From the NCBI RefSeq assembly GCF_000970345.1, contig NZ_LAQU01000005.1:186001-250000 (forward strand): a DNA stretch of 64,000 nt, given 5' to 3'. The notes under the pieces were generated by a model. It searched no databases. It was not told where the DNA came from and saw nothing but the letters and a program-made list of their open reading frames with translations. The position numbers and the translations under genes are program-made. This DNA is from Robbsia andropogonis (lineage in GTDB: Bacteria > Pseudomonadota > Gammaproteobacteria > Burkholderiales > Burkholderiaceae). Numbering within the stretch: the first letter of the stretch is position 1; the number at the start of each line of letters is the position of its first letter. Positions 8,415 through 16,860 of the stretch are shown one piece after another.

Positions 8415-9137
8415 TCAATTGAAGATCGCTTCGATATCGGGTTGCGTGGCTGGCGGGCTGGTGAGGCTAATAGTGGCCTCGATGTGCTGCAGGTGCGTCA
8501 GCATCGATTGCGCCGCACGGTCGGGGTCCCGCGCTTCCACGGCGTCGATGAAATGATCGTGCTCATGGTGTGGGCAAGCCGGCGCGTTCGGCTTGTCATA
8601 AAGCAGGATGATCAAGCACGTCAGCGGCGCCAGCTCGCGCATCATGCGCAGCAGGATTTCATTGCCCACCATCTCTGCAATCAGAATATGAAACTCGCCT
8701 GACAGGCGGATCACCGCATGCATGTCGTTGCGCTTGCGCGCATCGCTCTCCTGTTTCACATGCCGGCGCAACGCCTTGATTTGCGGCGAGGTAATGGCGC
8801 GGGTCAGGAGCCGCGCCATTTCCGGCTCGATCATTCGCCGGGTAACGAACACGTCTCGTGCTTGCTCCACGGTTGGACTGGCGATGCACGCGCCTTTGTT
8901 CGGCACTATTGTCACTAGCCCTTCGTGCGCGAGCTTATTCAATACTTCCCTAATCTTTGTTCGGCTGACGCCGGATACTTCCGCCAACCGTTCCTCCACC
9001 AATCGTGTCCCCGGTGGCAGGCGATGTTCCAGTACCGCATTTTGAATACGGCGATAAATTTCGTCGTTTGAAAACGGCGGCCGCTCCGCGGTGGAGGCCG
9101 CGTTGCGCGAAGGTTCGAGCGAGGCGTTTTGATCCAT
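8415..9137 (-). CDS. GntR-family regulator, FCD (FadR-type) subgroup
   Basis: The 240-residue protein has an N-terminal winged helix-turn-helix (about residues 25-90; LAEVSGVSRTKIREVLNKLA is the recognition region). It is followed by an all-helical FCD ligand domain with the metal-ligand-type residues EFH and the HHEHDHF segment. The ATG at 9137 was preferred to one at 9224, since the extra 29 residues look unlike the family and neither has a strong ribosome site. It is transcribed divergently from the ABC transporter and catabolic genes and probably controls them through the palindrome at 9263-9276. The likely effector is the substrate or product of the hydantoinase pathway; this is inferred from context only. 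Confidence 0.88.
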   Translation of the reverse strand: MDQNASLEPSRNAASTAERPPFSNDEIYRRIQNAVLEHRLPPGTRLVEERLAEVSGVSRTKIREVLNKLAHEGLVTIVPNKGACIASPTVEQARDVFVTRRMIEPEMARLLTRAITSPQIKALRRHVKQESDARKRNDMHAVIRLSGEFHILIAEMVGNEILLRMMRELAPLTCLIILLYDKPNAPACPHHEHDHFIDAVEARDPDRAAQSMLTHLQHIEATISLTSPPATQPDIEAIFN

Positions 9138-9262
9138 GACTGCGCGTAAGACATCGGGATGTGCTGCCGCGATGATATGACAAAAACGGTCGCGATTGTC
9201 GGCAGTTTTCCTGAAAACTGGCATCGAAAGTTTATTTTGAAACCGTCATTGATTGTTTTTTT

Positions 9263-9276
9263 GATTGCATACAATC
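9263..9276. promoter_or_regulatory. Probable GntR operator between the regulator and the transporter operon
   Basis: GATTG-CATA-CAATC is a perfect 14-base palindrome in the divergent intergenic region and resembles the TNGTNNNACNA-like half sites used by FCD-type GntR proteins. Its location between the two divergent transcripts fits control of both. Confidence 0.55.
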
Positions 9277-9419
9277 TGACTCGTAAATGTTCGCATGACG
9301 ACGTTCTGTACTGAATGTTCCGGGTGCCGGTGAAAGGGCTGGAGCGGTGGTCAGCTCGTTTTGCGTCGGTCCAAGGCAAGGACACGGATTTTCATTTCAA
9401 TTTCACTGAGGAGCCAGGA

Positions 9420-10439
9420 GTGACGACGTTCAAGCAATATTTCGTGGCGGTGGTGACGTCGGCTTTCACCGGGCTTGGGACGATGTCGGCTGCGCACGCG
9501 CAGGCACCGGCTGGCGATATGGTGAAACTGGGCTTTGCGAAATGCGCGCAATGCCTGTCGATGGCACTGGTGCCGCAGTACAGCAAGACGAAGATCGATG
9601 CGATCAACTTCACGTCCGGCAATGACGTGCTGACCGCATTGATATCGCACAGCGTGGATATTGCACAAGTCACCTATTTGCACTTCGTCACGGCGTTGGA
9701 CCGTGGCTTCGATGTCGTAGCCGTGTCGGGGCAAGTCAATGGCGGTTCGGCCATCCTGACACGCAAGGGTTTTGGCTTGAAGGAAAACGATTGGGACGGC
9801 ATGAAGCAGAAGGTGGCGGCGGCGAAAGCGGCCGGCAAGCCGCTCAAGGTGGCCGCATCCCGCGGCAACGCGCAGGATATTCATATGCGCGGCGAATTGC
9901 TGATGCATGGCATCAACCCCGACAAGGACGTGCAATTCATTAACATCCCGAATCCTGCCGATGACATCGGTGCATTGCAGCGTGGCGAGATCGACATCGT
10001 GTGCGCGGTGGAACCGTTTGCGTCACAGATACGTCTCTCCGGCGCCGGCGATCTGTTCAACCTGCCGTACGATCAGGCGGCCGGCAACTTGACGAATCTG
10101 ATTGTTACGCGTCGCGACTACATCAATGCGCATCCAGAACAGGTACAGCAGACGGTGGATGCGGTGGTGAAGATGGTAGATGGTTTAAAACAAAGCAATG
10201 CCGGCTGGCTGGGTGCCATCGACAAATACACCGCGTTGGACAAGTCTGTTGCGGCCGAGTCACTGAAAAATGCGTTCCCTGATTACAAGATGTATCGCCT
10301 GAAGACCGATGCCATCGCCAAGATGATGCGTGACTTGCACTACGTATCTACCGACGTCACACCAAAGATTTCGGCGAATATGGATTACGACTTCCTAAGC
10401 AAGGCGACCGGTCAACCCAAGACCGCGCTCGGCTTTTGA
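9420..10439 (+). CDS. ABC transporter substrate-binding protein (NitT/TauT/SsuA type)
   Basis: This 339-residue periplasmic binding protein starts with GTG at 9420, supported by GAGGAG six bases upstream. An in-frame ATG at 9315 would add 35 residues that hide the signal peptide. The first 28 residues form a secretion signal ending in SAAHA before QAPAGD. The mature part has the two-lobed NMT1/SsuA-like layout: SGNDVLTALISHSVDIAQV in lobe 1, and the DIGALQRGEIDIVCAVEP segment typical of TauA/SsuA/NitT binders. It is followed by the permease and, further on, the ATPase. The ligand is unknown; the neighbours point to a small cyclic amide, ureide or related nitrogen compound. Confidence 0.88.
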   Translation: MTTFKQYFVAVVTSAFTGLGTMSAAHAQAPAGDMVKLGFAKCAQCLSMALVPQYSKTKIDAINFTSGNDVLTALISHSVDIAQVTYLHFVTALDRGFDVVAVSGQVNGGSAILTRKGFGLKENDWDGMKQKVAAAKAAGKPLKVAASRGNAQDIHMRGELLMHGINPDKDVQFINIPNPADDIGALQRGEIDIVCAVEPFASQIRLSGAGDLFNLPYDQAAGNLTNLIVTRRDYINAHPEQVQQTVDAVVKMVDGLKQSNAGWLGAIDKYTALDKSVAAESLKNAFPDYKMYRLKTDAIAKMMRDLHYVSTDVTPKISANMDYDFLSKATGQPKTALGF

Positions 10440-10456
10440 TTCCGTACTGAACGAGC

Positions 10457-11362
10457 ATGCAAACAATGAATACGACGCAACGCGCGCAAGGGTCCCGACA
10501 ACCCGTCGCCACGCCGGTAGAGGCGGCACGGCCGGCGCGACTGAAGACGGGGCGAGGCGCGATTCACGCTGGCGCGACGTGGTTGACGCGCCTTATCGTT
10601 CCGGCGGTGCTGATTGCCGGATGGGAGGCATTCTCGCGCTCGGGCGCTATTCCGCAGTCCCTGCTTCCGGCGCCGTCGCGGGTAATCGTGACGTTGATCG
10701 ACTGGATTTTCGGGACGAATGGCATCTCGGGTAGCTATGGTGGTACCTGGGGACCGAATGCGGTTGCGAGCCTTGGGCGCGTGTTGGCGGGCTATGTCAT
10801 CGCAGCCGTTTCCGGAGTCGTGCTGGGCGTTGCAATAGGGTGGTGGCGTTGGATCGAGCGAACCATGGAGCCGACATTGCAGTTGCTGCGGCCGGTGCCA
10901 CCGGTGTCGTGGATACCATTGGCGATCATCTGGTTTGGTATCGCGAACAAACCGGCGATCTTCCTGGTGTTCCTCGGGGCGTTCTTCCCAATCCTGATGA
11001 ATACGATTCACGGTGTGAAAAACACGGATCGCCAGTTGATTCGTGCTGCGTCCATGATGGGTGCGTCGCAATCGCAGATGTTGCGCTTCGTGGTGTTGCC
11101 GGCATCGCTTCCGAGTATCTTTGCCGGTTTGCGGATTGCCATCGGCTCGGCGTGGATGCTGACGGTAACGGCCGAAATGGTCGCCGTTAAAAGCGGTCTT
11201 GGCTATGCATTGTGGGATTCGTATTACTTTTTGCGTTATGACCTGGTCATCGGCGCGATGATCAGCATTGGTGTCCTTGGCTATCTGTCGGATGTGTTGA
11301 TGCGAGAAGTGATGGCGCGCGTTCTGCATTGGCAACGTCGCGGCGCGGTGCGGCAACATTGA
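10457..11362 (+). CDS. ABC transporter permease (TauC/SsuC family)
   Basis: The 301-residue inner-membrane protein has about six hydrophobic segments and the cytoplasmic EAA-type loop near residues 190-210 (RAASMMGASQSQMLRFVVLP) that docks on the ATPase. The segment RPVPPVSWIPLAIIWFG is characteristic of the TauC/SsuC group. It begins 17 bases after the binding-protein gene, so the two are co-transcribed. A second in-frame ATG at 10466 is an equally possible start. It probably forms a homodimeric channel. Confidence 0.92.
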   Translation: MQTMNTTQRAQGSRQPVATPVEAARPARLKTGRGAIHAGATWLTRLIVPAVLIAGWEAFSRSGAIPQSLLPAPSRVIVTLIDWIFGTNGISGSYGGTWGPNAVASLGRVLAGYVIAAVSGVVLGVAIGWWRWIERTMEPTLQLLRPVPPVSWIPLAIIWFGIANKPAIFLVFLGAFFPILMNTIHGVKNTDRQLIRAASMMGASQSQMLRFVVLPASLPSIFAGLRIAIGSAWMLTVTAEMVAVKSGLGYALWDSYYFLRYDLVIGAMISIGVLGYLSDVLMREVMARVLHWQRRGAVRQH

Positions 11363-11531
11363 CGTCGCCGTATGTCAGGCAGCTATCCCTGTGATGGCGA
11401 CGGGCGGGAACATCTGGTGGGTGCTGGAAAATCGATAGCCTGTGTGGTGAATGACGACCGGACCATGATTGCAGAATTATTGCCCTTGCGTGTCGTACTC
11501 GGCACACGGGCTCGATGAATCGGAGTGTTTC

Positions 11532-12377
11532 ATGCAGCAACATTGCGACAAAGGTGCCGCAGGCACCGTGCAGTCATCCGGTGTAGCGTATCTTGAAATA
11601 AAAAATGTCAGTAAGGTCTTTACAGACCAGAAGCGCGGTACCGCGCTTACAACACTGGACGGTATCAATCTTGATTTGGCGCAGCAGGAATTTCTCTGCC
11701 TGCTCGGCCCATCGGGATGCGGCAAGTCGACGTTGTTGAACATGATCGCCGGTTTCGAGACGGCCACGTCCGGTAGCGTGCGTGTGGGCGAAAAACAGGT
11801 GAGCAAGCCTGGTGCGGAGCGCGGCATGGTGTTCCAGCAACCTACACTGATGCCGTGGTTACCCGTATGGGACAACATTGCTTTCCATTACAAACTCAAA
11901 GGGAAGTCTGCCGCGCAACGGCGTGAACTATCGCAAACGTTTATCGATATGGTCGGCTTGCGCGGTTTCGAAAATCATTACCCGACCGAATTGTCCGGCG
12001 GCATGAGCCAACGCGTGGGCATTGCCCGGGCTTTGTTGATGAATCCGGATGTCGTGTTGATGGACGAGCCTTTTGCCGCGCTTGACGCACAGACGAAGGA
12101 GGAGATCCAGGAAGCGTTAGTGACCATCTGGCAACAGTCACGCTCGACGATCGTGTTCGTCACCCACAGCATAGACGAAGCGTTGCTACTGGGGACAAAA
12201 GTAGCCGTCATGACGCATCGTCCCGGTCGCATTCGAGAATTGATTTCGGTCGATCTGCCGCGGCCGCGGGACATCACGTCGCCTGCATTCAACGATCTCA
12301 AGCGCCATGTGCATGCACTGATCCGGGAAGAAGCGTCGGCGGCAAGGCAACTGCTGCGTGAAGAACAAATGGCTTGA
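11532..12377 (+). CDS. ABC transporter ATP-binding protein (TauB/SsuB family)
   Basis: The 281-residue ATPase shows Walker A (GPSGCGKST), Q-loop (VFQQPTLMPWLPVW), signature (LSGGMSQRVGIARA), Walker B (VVLMDEPFAALD) and the switch histidine (VTHSIDEA). The start at 11532 was chosen over one at 11469 because of the GGAGTG ribosome site and the family-typical length. It is separated from the permease gene by about 170 bases in which I see no gene. It powers uptake with the binding protein and permease upstream. Confidence 0.92.
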   Translation: MQQHCDKGAAGTVQSSGVAYLEIKNVSKVFTDQKRGTALTTLDGINLDLAQQEFLCLLGPSGCGKSTLLNMIAGFETATSGSVRVGEKQVSKPGAERGMVFQQPTLMPWLPVWDNIAFHYKLKGKSAAQRRELSQTFIDMVGLRGFENHYPTELSGGMSQRVGIARALLMNPDVVLMDEPFAALDAQTKEEIQEALVTIWQQSRSTIVFVTHSIDEALLLGTKVAVMTHRPGRIRELISVDLPRPRDITSPAFNDLKRHVHALIREEASAARQLLREEQMA

Positions 12378-12395
12378 TGTAAACTGGATGAAATC

Positions 12396-13124
12396 ATGAA
12401 GCGACGCTATCTACTCGGCATGTTGACGCCGTCTTCCAACACCACGCTGGAGCCGGTCACGTCCGCGATGATCGACGGCCTTGAAGACACCAGTGCTCAT
12501 TTCGGTCGCTTCAAGGTGACGGAGATCGCGCTATCCGATAACGCGCTCGCGCAATTCGACGATGAACCGATTCTTGCGGCTGCCGAGTTGTTATCGCATG
12601 CGAAGCTCGACGTCATTGGCTGGAACGGCACGTCGTCCGGCTGGCTTGGTTTTGATGCAGACGAACGTCTTTGCGCCCGTATCACTGAACGTACCGGTAT
12701 TGCGGCATGTACATCGGTGTTGGCGCTCAATGAGATATTTACAAAGACGGGTGTCAGGCGCTTTGGCCTGGTGACACCTTACACGGATGACGTTCAGGCC
12801 AAGGTCATCGAAACGTATCGTGGTGCCGGGTGGGATTGTGTTGCAGAAAGGCATTTGAACAAGCGCGATAATTTCTCGTTTTCCGAAGTGAATGCGGACA
12901 CGATTCGGCGTATGGTGCATGAAGTGGCCGAAGCGAAGCCGGATGCCATTTCGATTTTCTGCACGAATCTGCGGGGCGCACCACTGGTGGAGGCGTTGGA
13001 GCAGGAAACAGGCATTCCAATCTACGACACGATTTCCACGGTGGTCTGGAAATCCCTGTTACTGTCGGGAACAGATCCAAAGCGGGTGCGGGGCTGGGGC
13101 CGGCTTTTTCGGGAGGTGATATGA
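12396..13124 (+). CDS. Asp/Glu racemase-superfamily protein (maleate isomerase / arylmalonate decarboxylase type)
   Basis: The 242-residue protein begins with GMLTPSSNTTLEPV, the hallmark of the maleate isomerase/arylmalonate decarboxylase branch. The C-terminal catalytic cysteine is present (ISIFCTNLRG). At the first catalytic position, where isomerases and racemases have cysteine (YGCTS-like), the sequence is GWNGTSSGW with glycine. That is the arrangement of one-cysteine arylmalonate decarboxylase rather than a two-cysteine isomerase. The gene follows the ABC ATPase by 18 bases and overlaps the hydantoinase start by 4 bases (ATGA), so it belongs to the same pathway. It could be a decarboxylase or act on a hydrolysis product of the hydantoinase; the exact reaction is not known. 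Confidence 0.82.
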   Translation: MKRRYLLGMLTPSSNTTLEPVTSAMIDGLEDTSAHFGRFKVTEIALSDNALAQFDDEPILAAAELLSHAKLDVIGWNGTSSGWLGFDADERLCARITERTGIAACTSVLALNEIFTKTGVRRFGLVTPYTDDVQAKVIETYRGAGWDCVAERHLNKRDNFSFSEVNADTIRRMVHEVAEAKPDAISIFCTNLRGAPLVEALEQETGIPIYDTISTVVWKSLLLSGTDPKRVRGWGRLFREVI

Positions 13125-14623
13125 GTGAGCAGGCAATGACATCGAAAGCGGCATTTGACTTGGTCATCCGCCATGCACGCGTTGCGACGGCGGCAGATGT
13201 TTTCGATACCGATATCGGTATCGTGGACGGTACGATCACTGCGATGGGACGTGGGTTGGCGAATGGCACGCGGGAGATTAATGCCGCCGGTCGCTGGGTT
13301 CTTCCTGGCGGCGTGGATGCCCATGTGCATCTGGACCAGCCAAGCTCGGACGGTTCGATCAATGCCGACGATTTCGAAACGGGAAGCCGTTCTGCCGCCT
13401 GCGGTGGCACGACCACCATCATACCGTTTGCAGCGCAGCAAAAAGGCCGCTCGCTACGCGAGGCAATCGATGATTACCATCGGCGTGCGGAGGGCAAATC
13501 CATCATCGACTACGCGTTTCACTTGATCATCGCCGATGCGGAAGCCGGTAAGTTGCCTGAAACACTGCCGGGGCTCATCGAGGAAGGCTATACGTCATTC
13601 AAGCTCTACATGACGTATGATTCGCTGAAGCTGGAGGATCGTCATATTCTGGACGTGCTGGAAATCGCTCGTAAAGAAAAGGCGATGACGATGATCCACG
13701 CGGAAAACGCCGACTGCATCGCGTGGCTGACAGAACGGTTATTAGCACGCGGCAGTCGGGCGCCATCGTTTCATGGGGTGTCACGCGTACCGTTGGTCGA
13801 ACGGGAAGCCACGCATCGTGCGATCTCGCTTGCCGAAATGCTGGATACGCCGGTATTGATCGTCCATGTCTCGGGAAAGCAAGCCATCGAACAGATTCGT
13901 CAGGCACAGCAGCGTGGCGCGCCAATTTTCGCGGAAACCTGCCCGCAGTATCTGTTTCTAACCGCGGACGATCTGGAAGGTTGCGAGGGCGACCTCTTCA
14001 ACGGCGCAAAATGCATCTGCAGTCCACCGCCGCGCGATGCGGCGAATCAGGACGAAGTCTGGCAGGCGCTGGACAGCGGGATCTTTACCGTGTTCTCTTC
14101 GGATCACGCACCGTACAAATATGCAGGTGAGGGCGGCAAGCAGATGCATGGCGTTGATGCATCATTCGATCGCGTGCCGAATGGTATCCCAGGGGTGGAA
14201 ACGCGTTTGCCATTGCTGTTTTCGGAAGGGGTCATGACCGGACGGATCGATATCCACCGTTTCGTGGACGTTACCGCTACCGGCCCTGCCAAGATGTACG
14301 GTCTTTATCCTCGCAAGGGAAGCGTTGCAATTGGTTGCGATGCCGATCTGGTTATCTGGGATACCTTCGATCCCATGCCGATCCGGAACAGTGCATTGCA
14401 TCATGCCGTGGATTACACGCCCTATGAAGGGCGTGCGGTTCGCGCCTGGCCAGCGCTGACGCTGTCGCGCGGTGACGTGGTCTGGGATCGGGGTAGCGGT
14501 ACCTTCAGTACTGCGCTCGGGCGCGGACAGTTTCTCAAGTGTGATCGGCCGGTTGCCTATCACCGGCAACAACGTCCGGGGCGAGATCGGTTGTTTCCTT
14601 GGCTTGCAGATATCGGCCTTTAG
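13121..14623 (+). CDS. Dihydropyrimidinase / D-hydantoinase family amidohydrolase
   Basis: The 500-residue enzyme has the binuclear-zinc features of cyclic amidohydrolases: DAHVHLDQP (HxH, about residue 65), SFKLYMTYD with the lysine expected to be carboxylated (about 160), MIHAEN, LIVHVSGKQA and FSSDHAPYK with the catalytic aspartate (about 325). Such enzymes open the rings of hydantoins, dihydropyrimidines or related cyclic diamides. The ATG overlaps the previous stop in ATGA, indicating translational coupling with the racemase-like gene. Adjacent transporter genes suggest that the substrate is imported. Which ring compound is used cannot be decided from sequence. Confidence 0.92.
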   Translation: MSEQAMTSKAAFDLVIRHARVATAADVFDTDIGIVDGTITAMGRGLANGTREINAAGRWVLPGGVDAHVHLDQPSSDGSINADDFETGSRSAACGGTTTIIPFAAQQKGRSLREAIDDYHRRAEGKSIIDYAFHLIIADAEAGKLPETLPGLIEEGYTSFKLYMTYDSLKLEDRHILDVLEIARKEKAMTMIHAENADCIAWLTERLLARGSRAPSFHGVSRVPLVEREATHRAISLAEMLDTPVLIVHVSGKQAIEQIRQAQQRGAPIFAETCPQYLFLTADDLEGCEGDLFNGAKCICSPPPRDAANQDEVWQALDSGIFTVFSSDHAPYKYAGEGGKQMHGVDASFDRVPNGIPGVETRLPLLFSEGVMTGRIDIHRFVDVTATGPAKMYGLYPRKGSVAIGCDADLVIWDTFDPMPIRNSALHHAVDYTPYEGRAVRAWPALTLSRGDVVWDRGSGTFSTALGRGQFLKCDRPVAYHRQQRPGRDRLFPWLADIGL

Positions 14624-14795
14624 GCGTCATGGACCGGTCCTGGCCTTTTAATCGATGGTCGTGAGTATCGGGTTGCATCATCTGGTTTGGGCTGGCAGCT
14701 TCGCCGGATGGATGCACTATATCGGACGCCATCGTGTACCACTGATTGCGCTACCATGTAGATCATAATAAAACAGCGTCGAGGAGTGAGACAAC

Positions 14796-15626
14796 ATGGG
14801 TGACAACAGCAACAAGCACGGCATTCTAGTCGGAGTGACGCAAGCGGCCTCTGACGGTCCAGTTCGCCCGGACGGTGCGCGTCGTATTGCATTGGTTACC
14901 GGCGCGGGGAGTGGTATTGGACGCGCGACGGCCAGGCGATTATTACGAGATGGCTTTACGGTCGTCGTGGCCGGACGGAGAGCGGAGCTGCTGCACGGCT
15001 TTGTGGAAGAGGCGCGCATGCAAGGTGGCGACGCGTTGGCAGTGACCGCTGATGTTCGCGATGAGACCAGTGTCGACGCGTTATTCGGGACGATCGAGAA
15101 CACATATGGGCGTGTGGATGTGGTTTTTAATAACGCGGGAATCAACGCTCCGGCAGTGCCGATGGATGAACTGAGCGTGGAGAAATGGCGCGATGTCATC
15201 GACACCAATGTGACCGGCGTGTTTCTGTGTGCTCGCGCGGCATTTGGTTTGATGCGCCGGCAGTCGCCGCAAGGGGGACGGATCATCAACAACGGATCGA
15301 TTTCGGCGCACGCCCCGCGACCGTTTTCCTCACCATACACGGCGAGCAAGCATGCGGTATCTGGCCTGACGAAAAGCATCGCGTTGGATGGACGTGCTTT
15401 CAATATCGTCGCGAGTCAGATTGATATCGGTAATGCGCTTACGGAACTGTCGGCGCGAATGCGGAAAGGCGTGCTGCAGGCCAATGGCACGACAGCGGCC
15501 GAGCCTATGTGCGACGTGGGCGATGTGGCGGATGCGGTGAGTTATGTTGCCAACCTGCCGCTGACGACGAATGTCTTGAATATGACGGTGATGGCCAGCA
15601 ATATGCCATTTGTCGGTCGCGGCTAG
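14796..15626 (+). CDS. Short-chain dehydrogenase/reductase (SDR)
   Basis: The 276-residue classical SDR has the cofactor motif TGAGSGIG (about residues 32-39), a NAG motif (FNNAGIN), the catalytic serine in NNGSISA, and YTASK with catalytic tyrosine and lysine. The first 25 residues precede the fold and look unstructured. GAGGAGTG before the ATG is a strong ribosome site. It lies 170 bases after the hydantoinase gene on the same strand, so it may belong to the same catabolic cluster or have its own promoter. Its substrate is unknown. Confidence 0.9.
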   Translation: MGDNSNKHGILVGVTQAASDGPVRPDGARRIALVTGAGSGIGRATARRLLRDGFTVVVAGRRAELLHGFVEEARMQGGDALAVTADVRDETSVDALFGTIENTYGRVDVVFNNAGINAPAVPMDELSVEKWRDVIDTNVTGVFLCARAAFGLMRRQSPQGGRIINNGSISAHAPRPFSSPYTASKHAVSGLTKSIALDGRAFNIVASQIDIGNALTELSARMRKGVLQANGTTAAEPMCDVGDVADAVSYVANLPLTTNVLNMTVMASNMPFVGRG

Positions 15627-15741
15627 CGTTGCGCGTTACCGCGGCGGCGGTGGCGCGCGATGCTGTAGTTGCGTAGCACCAGCGCGGTGGACTGCTAGGC
15701 CGTCTCCGCTCGCCGGTGTTGCATGCACTTTGTGTGAAATG

Positions 15742-16581
15742 TCAGTCCAGGTCGGATGCGTGATGCCGCTCGTGAACCTGCTCCGACACGTCACCGCGTA
15801 TGCTGTTCACTTTACGACCGCGTTTGACGGCGGGGCGCTCGGCGATCTCCTTGGCCCAGCGCAACACGTGGGTGTACTCATGAACCGCTAGAAACTCCGC
15901 GGCATTATATACGGCACCTAGCACGAGACCGCCATACCATGGCCAGATAGCAATATCGGCGATGGAGTATTCATTCCCCGCAATATAGCGATGCTGCGCC
16001 AATTGGCGGTCCAGCACATCCAGTTGGCGCTTTGCTTCCATCGCAAAGCGATTGATCGGGTACTCCAACTTTTCCGGCGCATACGCATAGAAATGGCCAA
16101 AGCCGCCACCGAGATAGGGTGCGGAACCCATCTGCCAGAATAACCAGTTCATTGTTTCCGCACGCGCTGGCTGCGTGGTGGGCAGCAACGCGCCGAATTT
16201 GTCCGCGAGGTAGGTCAGGATCGAGCCGGATTCGAAGACACGCACTGGGGTAGCGCCACTGTGGTCGACTAACGCGGGTATCTTGGAGTTCGGATTGATA
16301 TTGACGAAGCCGCTGGAAAATTGCTCACCTTCTGAGATGCGGATGAGCCATGCATCATATTCGGCACCGTCGTGACCCAATGCGAGCAGCTCTTCGAGCA
16401 TGATCGAGACTTTCACGCCATTGGGTGTGGCCAAGGAATAGAGTTGTAGTGGATGCTTTCCTACGGGCAGGGACTTTTCATGAGTCGGGCCGGCGACAGG
16501 TCGATTGATACTGGCGAAAGTGCCGCCGGAAGTGGCGGGGGTCCAGACTTTCGGCGGTTGATATGGATTCGAATCGCTCAT
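15742..16581 (-). CDS. yghU: Glutathione S-transferase family, YghU-type disulfide-bond oxidoreductase
   Basis: The 279-residue protein matches the YghU/Nu-class glutathione transferases, which have glutathione-dependent disulfide reductase activity and bind two glutathiones. Typical stretches are PLQLYSLATPNGVKVSIMLE, the glutathione-site NINPNSKIPALVD and the C-terminal helical domain with WLFWQMGSAPYLGGGFGHFY. The start MSDSNPYQPP at 16581 fits the family better than one at 16617. It is cytoplasmic and its gene stands alone, convergent with the SDR gene and downstream of the porin. Confidence 0.9.
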   Translation of the reverse strand: MSDSNPYQPPKVWTPATSGGTFASINRPVAGPTHEKSLPVGKHPLQLYSLATPNGVKVSIMLEELLALGHDGAEYDAWLIRISEGEQFSSGFVNINPNSKIPALVDHSGATPVRVFESGSILTYLADKFGALLPTTQPARAETMNWLFWQMGSAPYLGGGFGHFYAYAPEKLEYPINRFAMEAKRQLDVLDRQLAQHRYIAGNEYSIADIAIWPWYGGLVLGAVYNAAEFLAVHEYTHVLRWAKEIAERPAVKRGRKVNSIRGDVSEQVHERHHASDLD

Positions 16582-16730
16582 TCTTGCGGCTCCGGTTGGT
16601 ATGCACTGAATACGCACCGGTGAATTCTAGCGTTTAATCGATTTTCTCACCGGCGGTGCACTCCGGAACGCCATGGGGTGATATATGTCACGCCGCTCGG
16701 CGTCGAGCGGAGGTGGTCAACGGGCACGCA

Positions 16731-16791
16731 AAAGAAAAACGGCGTGGTCGACTCCGGATCTGGTATTGCTTGATCCAGGAGCGACCACGCC
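16731..16791 (-). terminator. Rho-independent terminator after the porin gene
   Basis: On the minus strand, GGCGTGGTCG and CGACCACGCC (16741-16750 with 16782-16791) form a 10-bp stem. A nested CTCC/GGAG and GATCC/GGATC pairing lies inside it. The hairpin is followed by a T-rich GTTTTTCTTTT tract at 16740-16730, so it should end porin transcription. Confidence 0.75.
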
Positions 16792-16798
16792 GTGATGC

Positions 16799-16837
16799 GG
16801 ACGACATGCGCTACCGGGAGGGTAGCGCATGTCGTCC
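16799..16837. repeat. 17-bp perfect stem-loop downstream of the porin gene
   Basis: GGACGACATGCGCTACC and its exact reverse complement are separated by the five bases GGGAG. In the minus direction no T-run follows it directly, so it may be an mRNA-stabilising or pre-terminator hairpin just before the real terminator. In the plus direction T-runs follow after 8 bases. Confidence 0.8.
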
Positions 16838-16860
16838 GATAAACCTTTTTTGAGATTTTT

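Noticed and set aside
16799-16837. Strong stem-loop as a plus-strand terminator
   Set aside because: No plus-strand gene runs into it; the porin and glutathione transferase genes are both on the minus strand.
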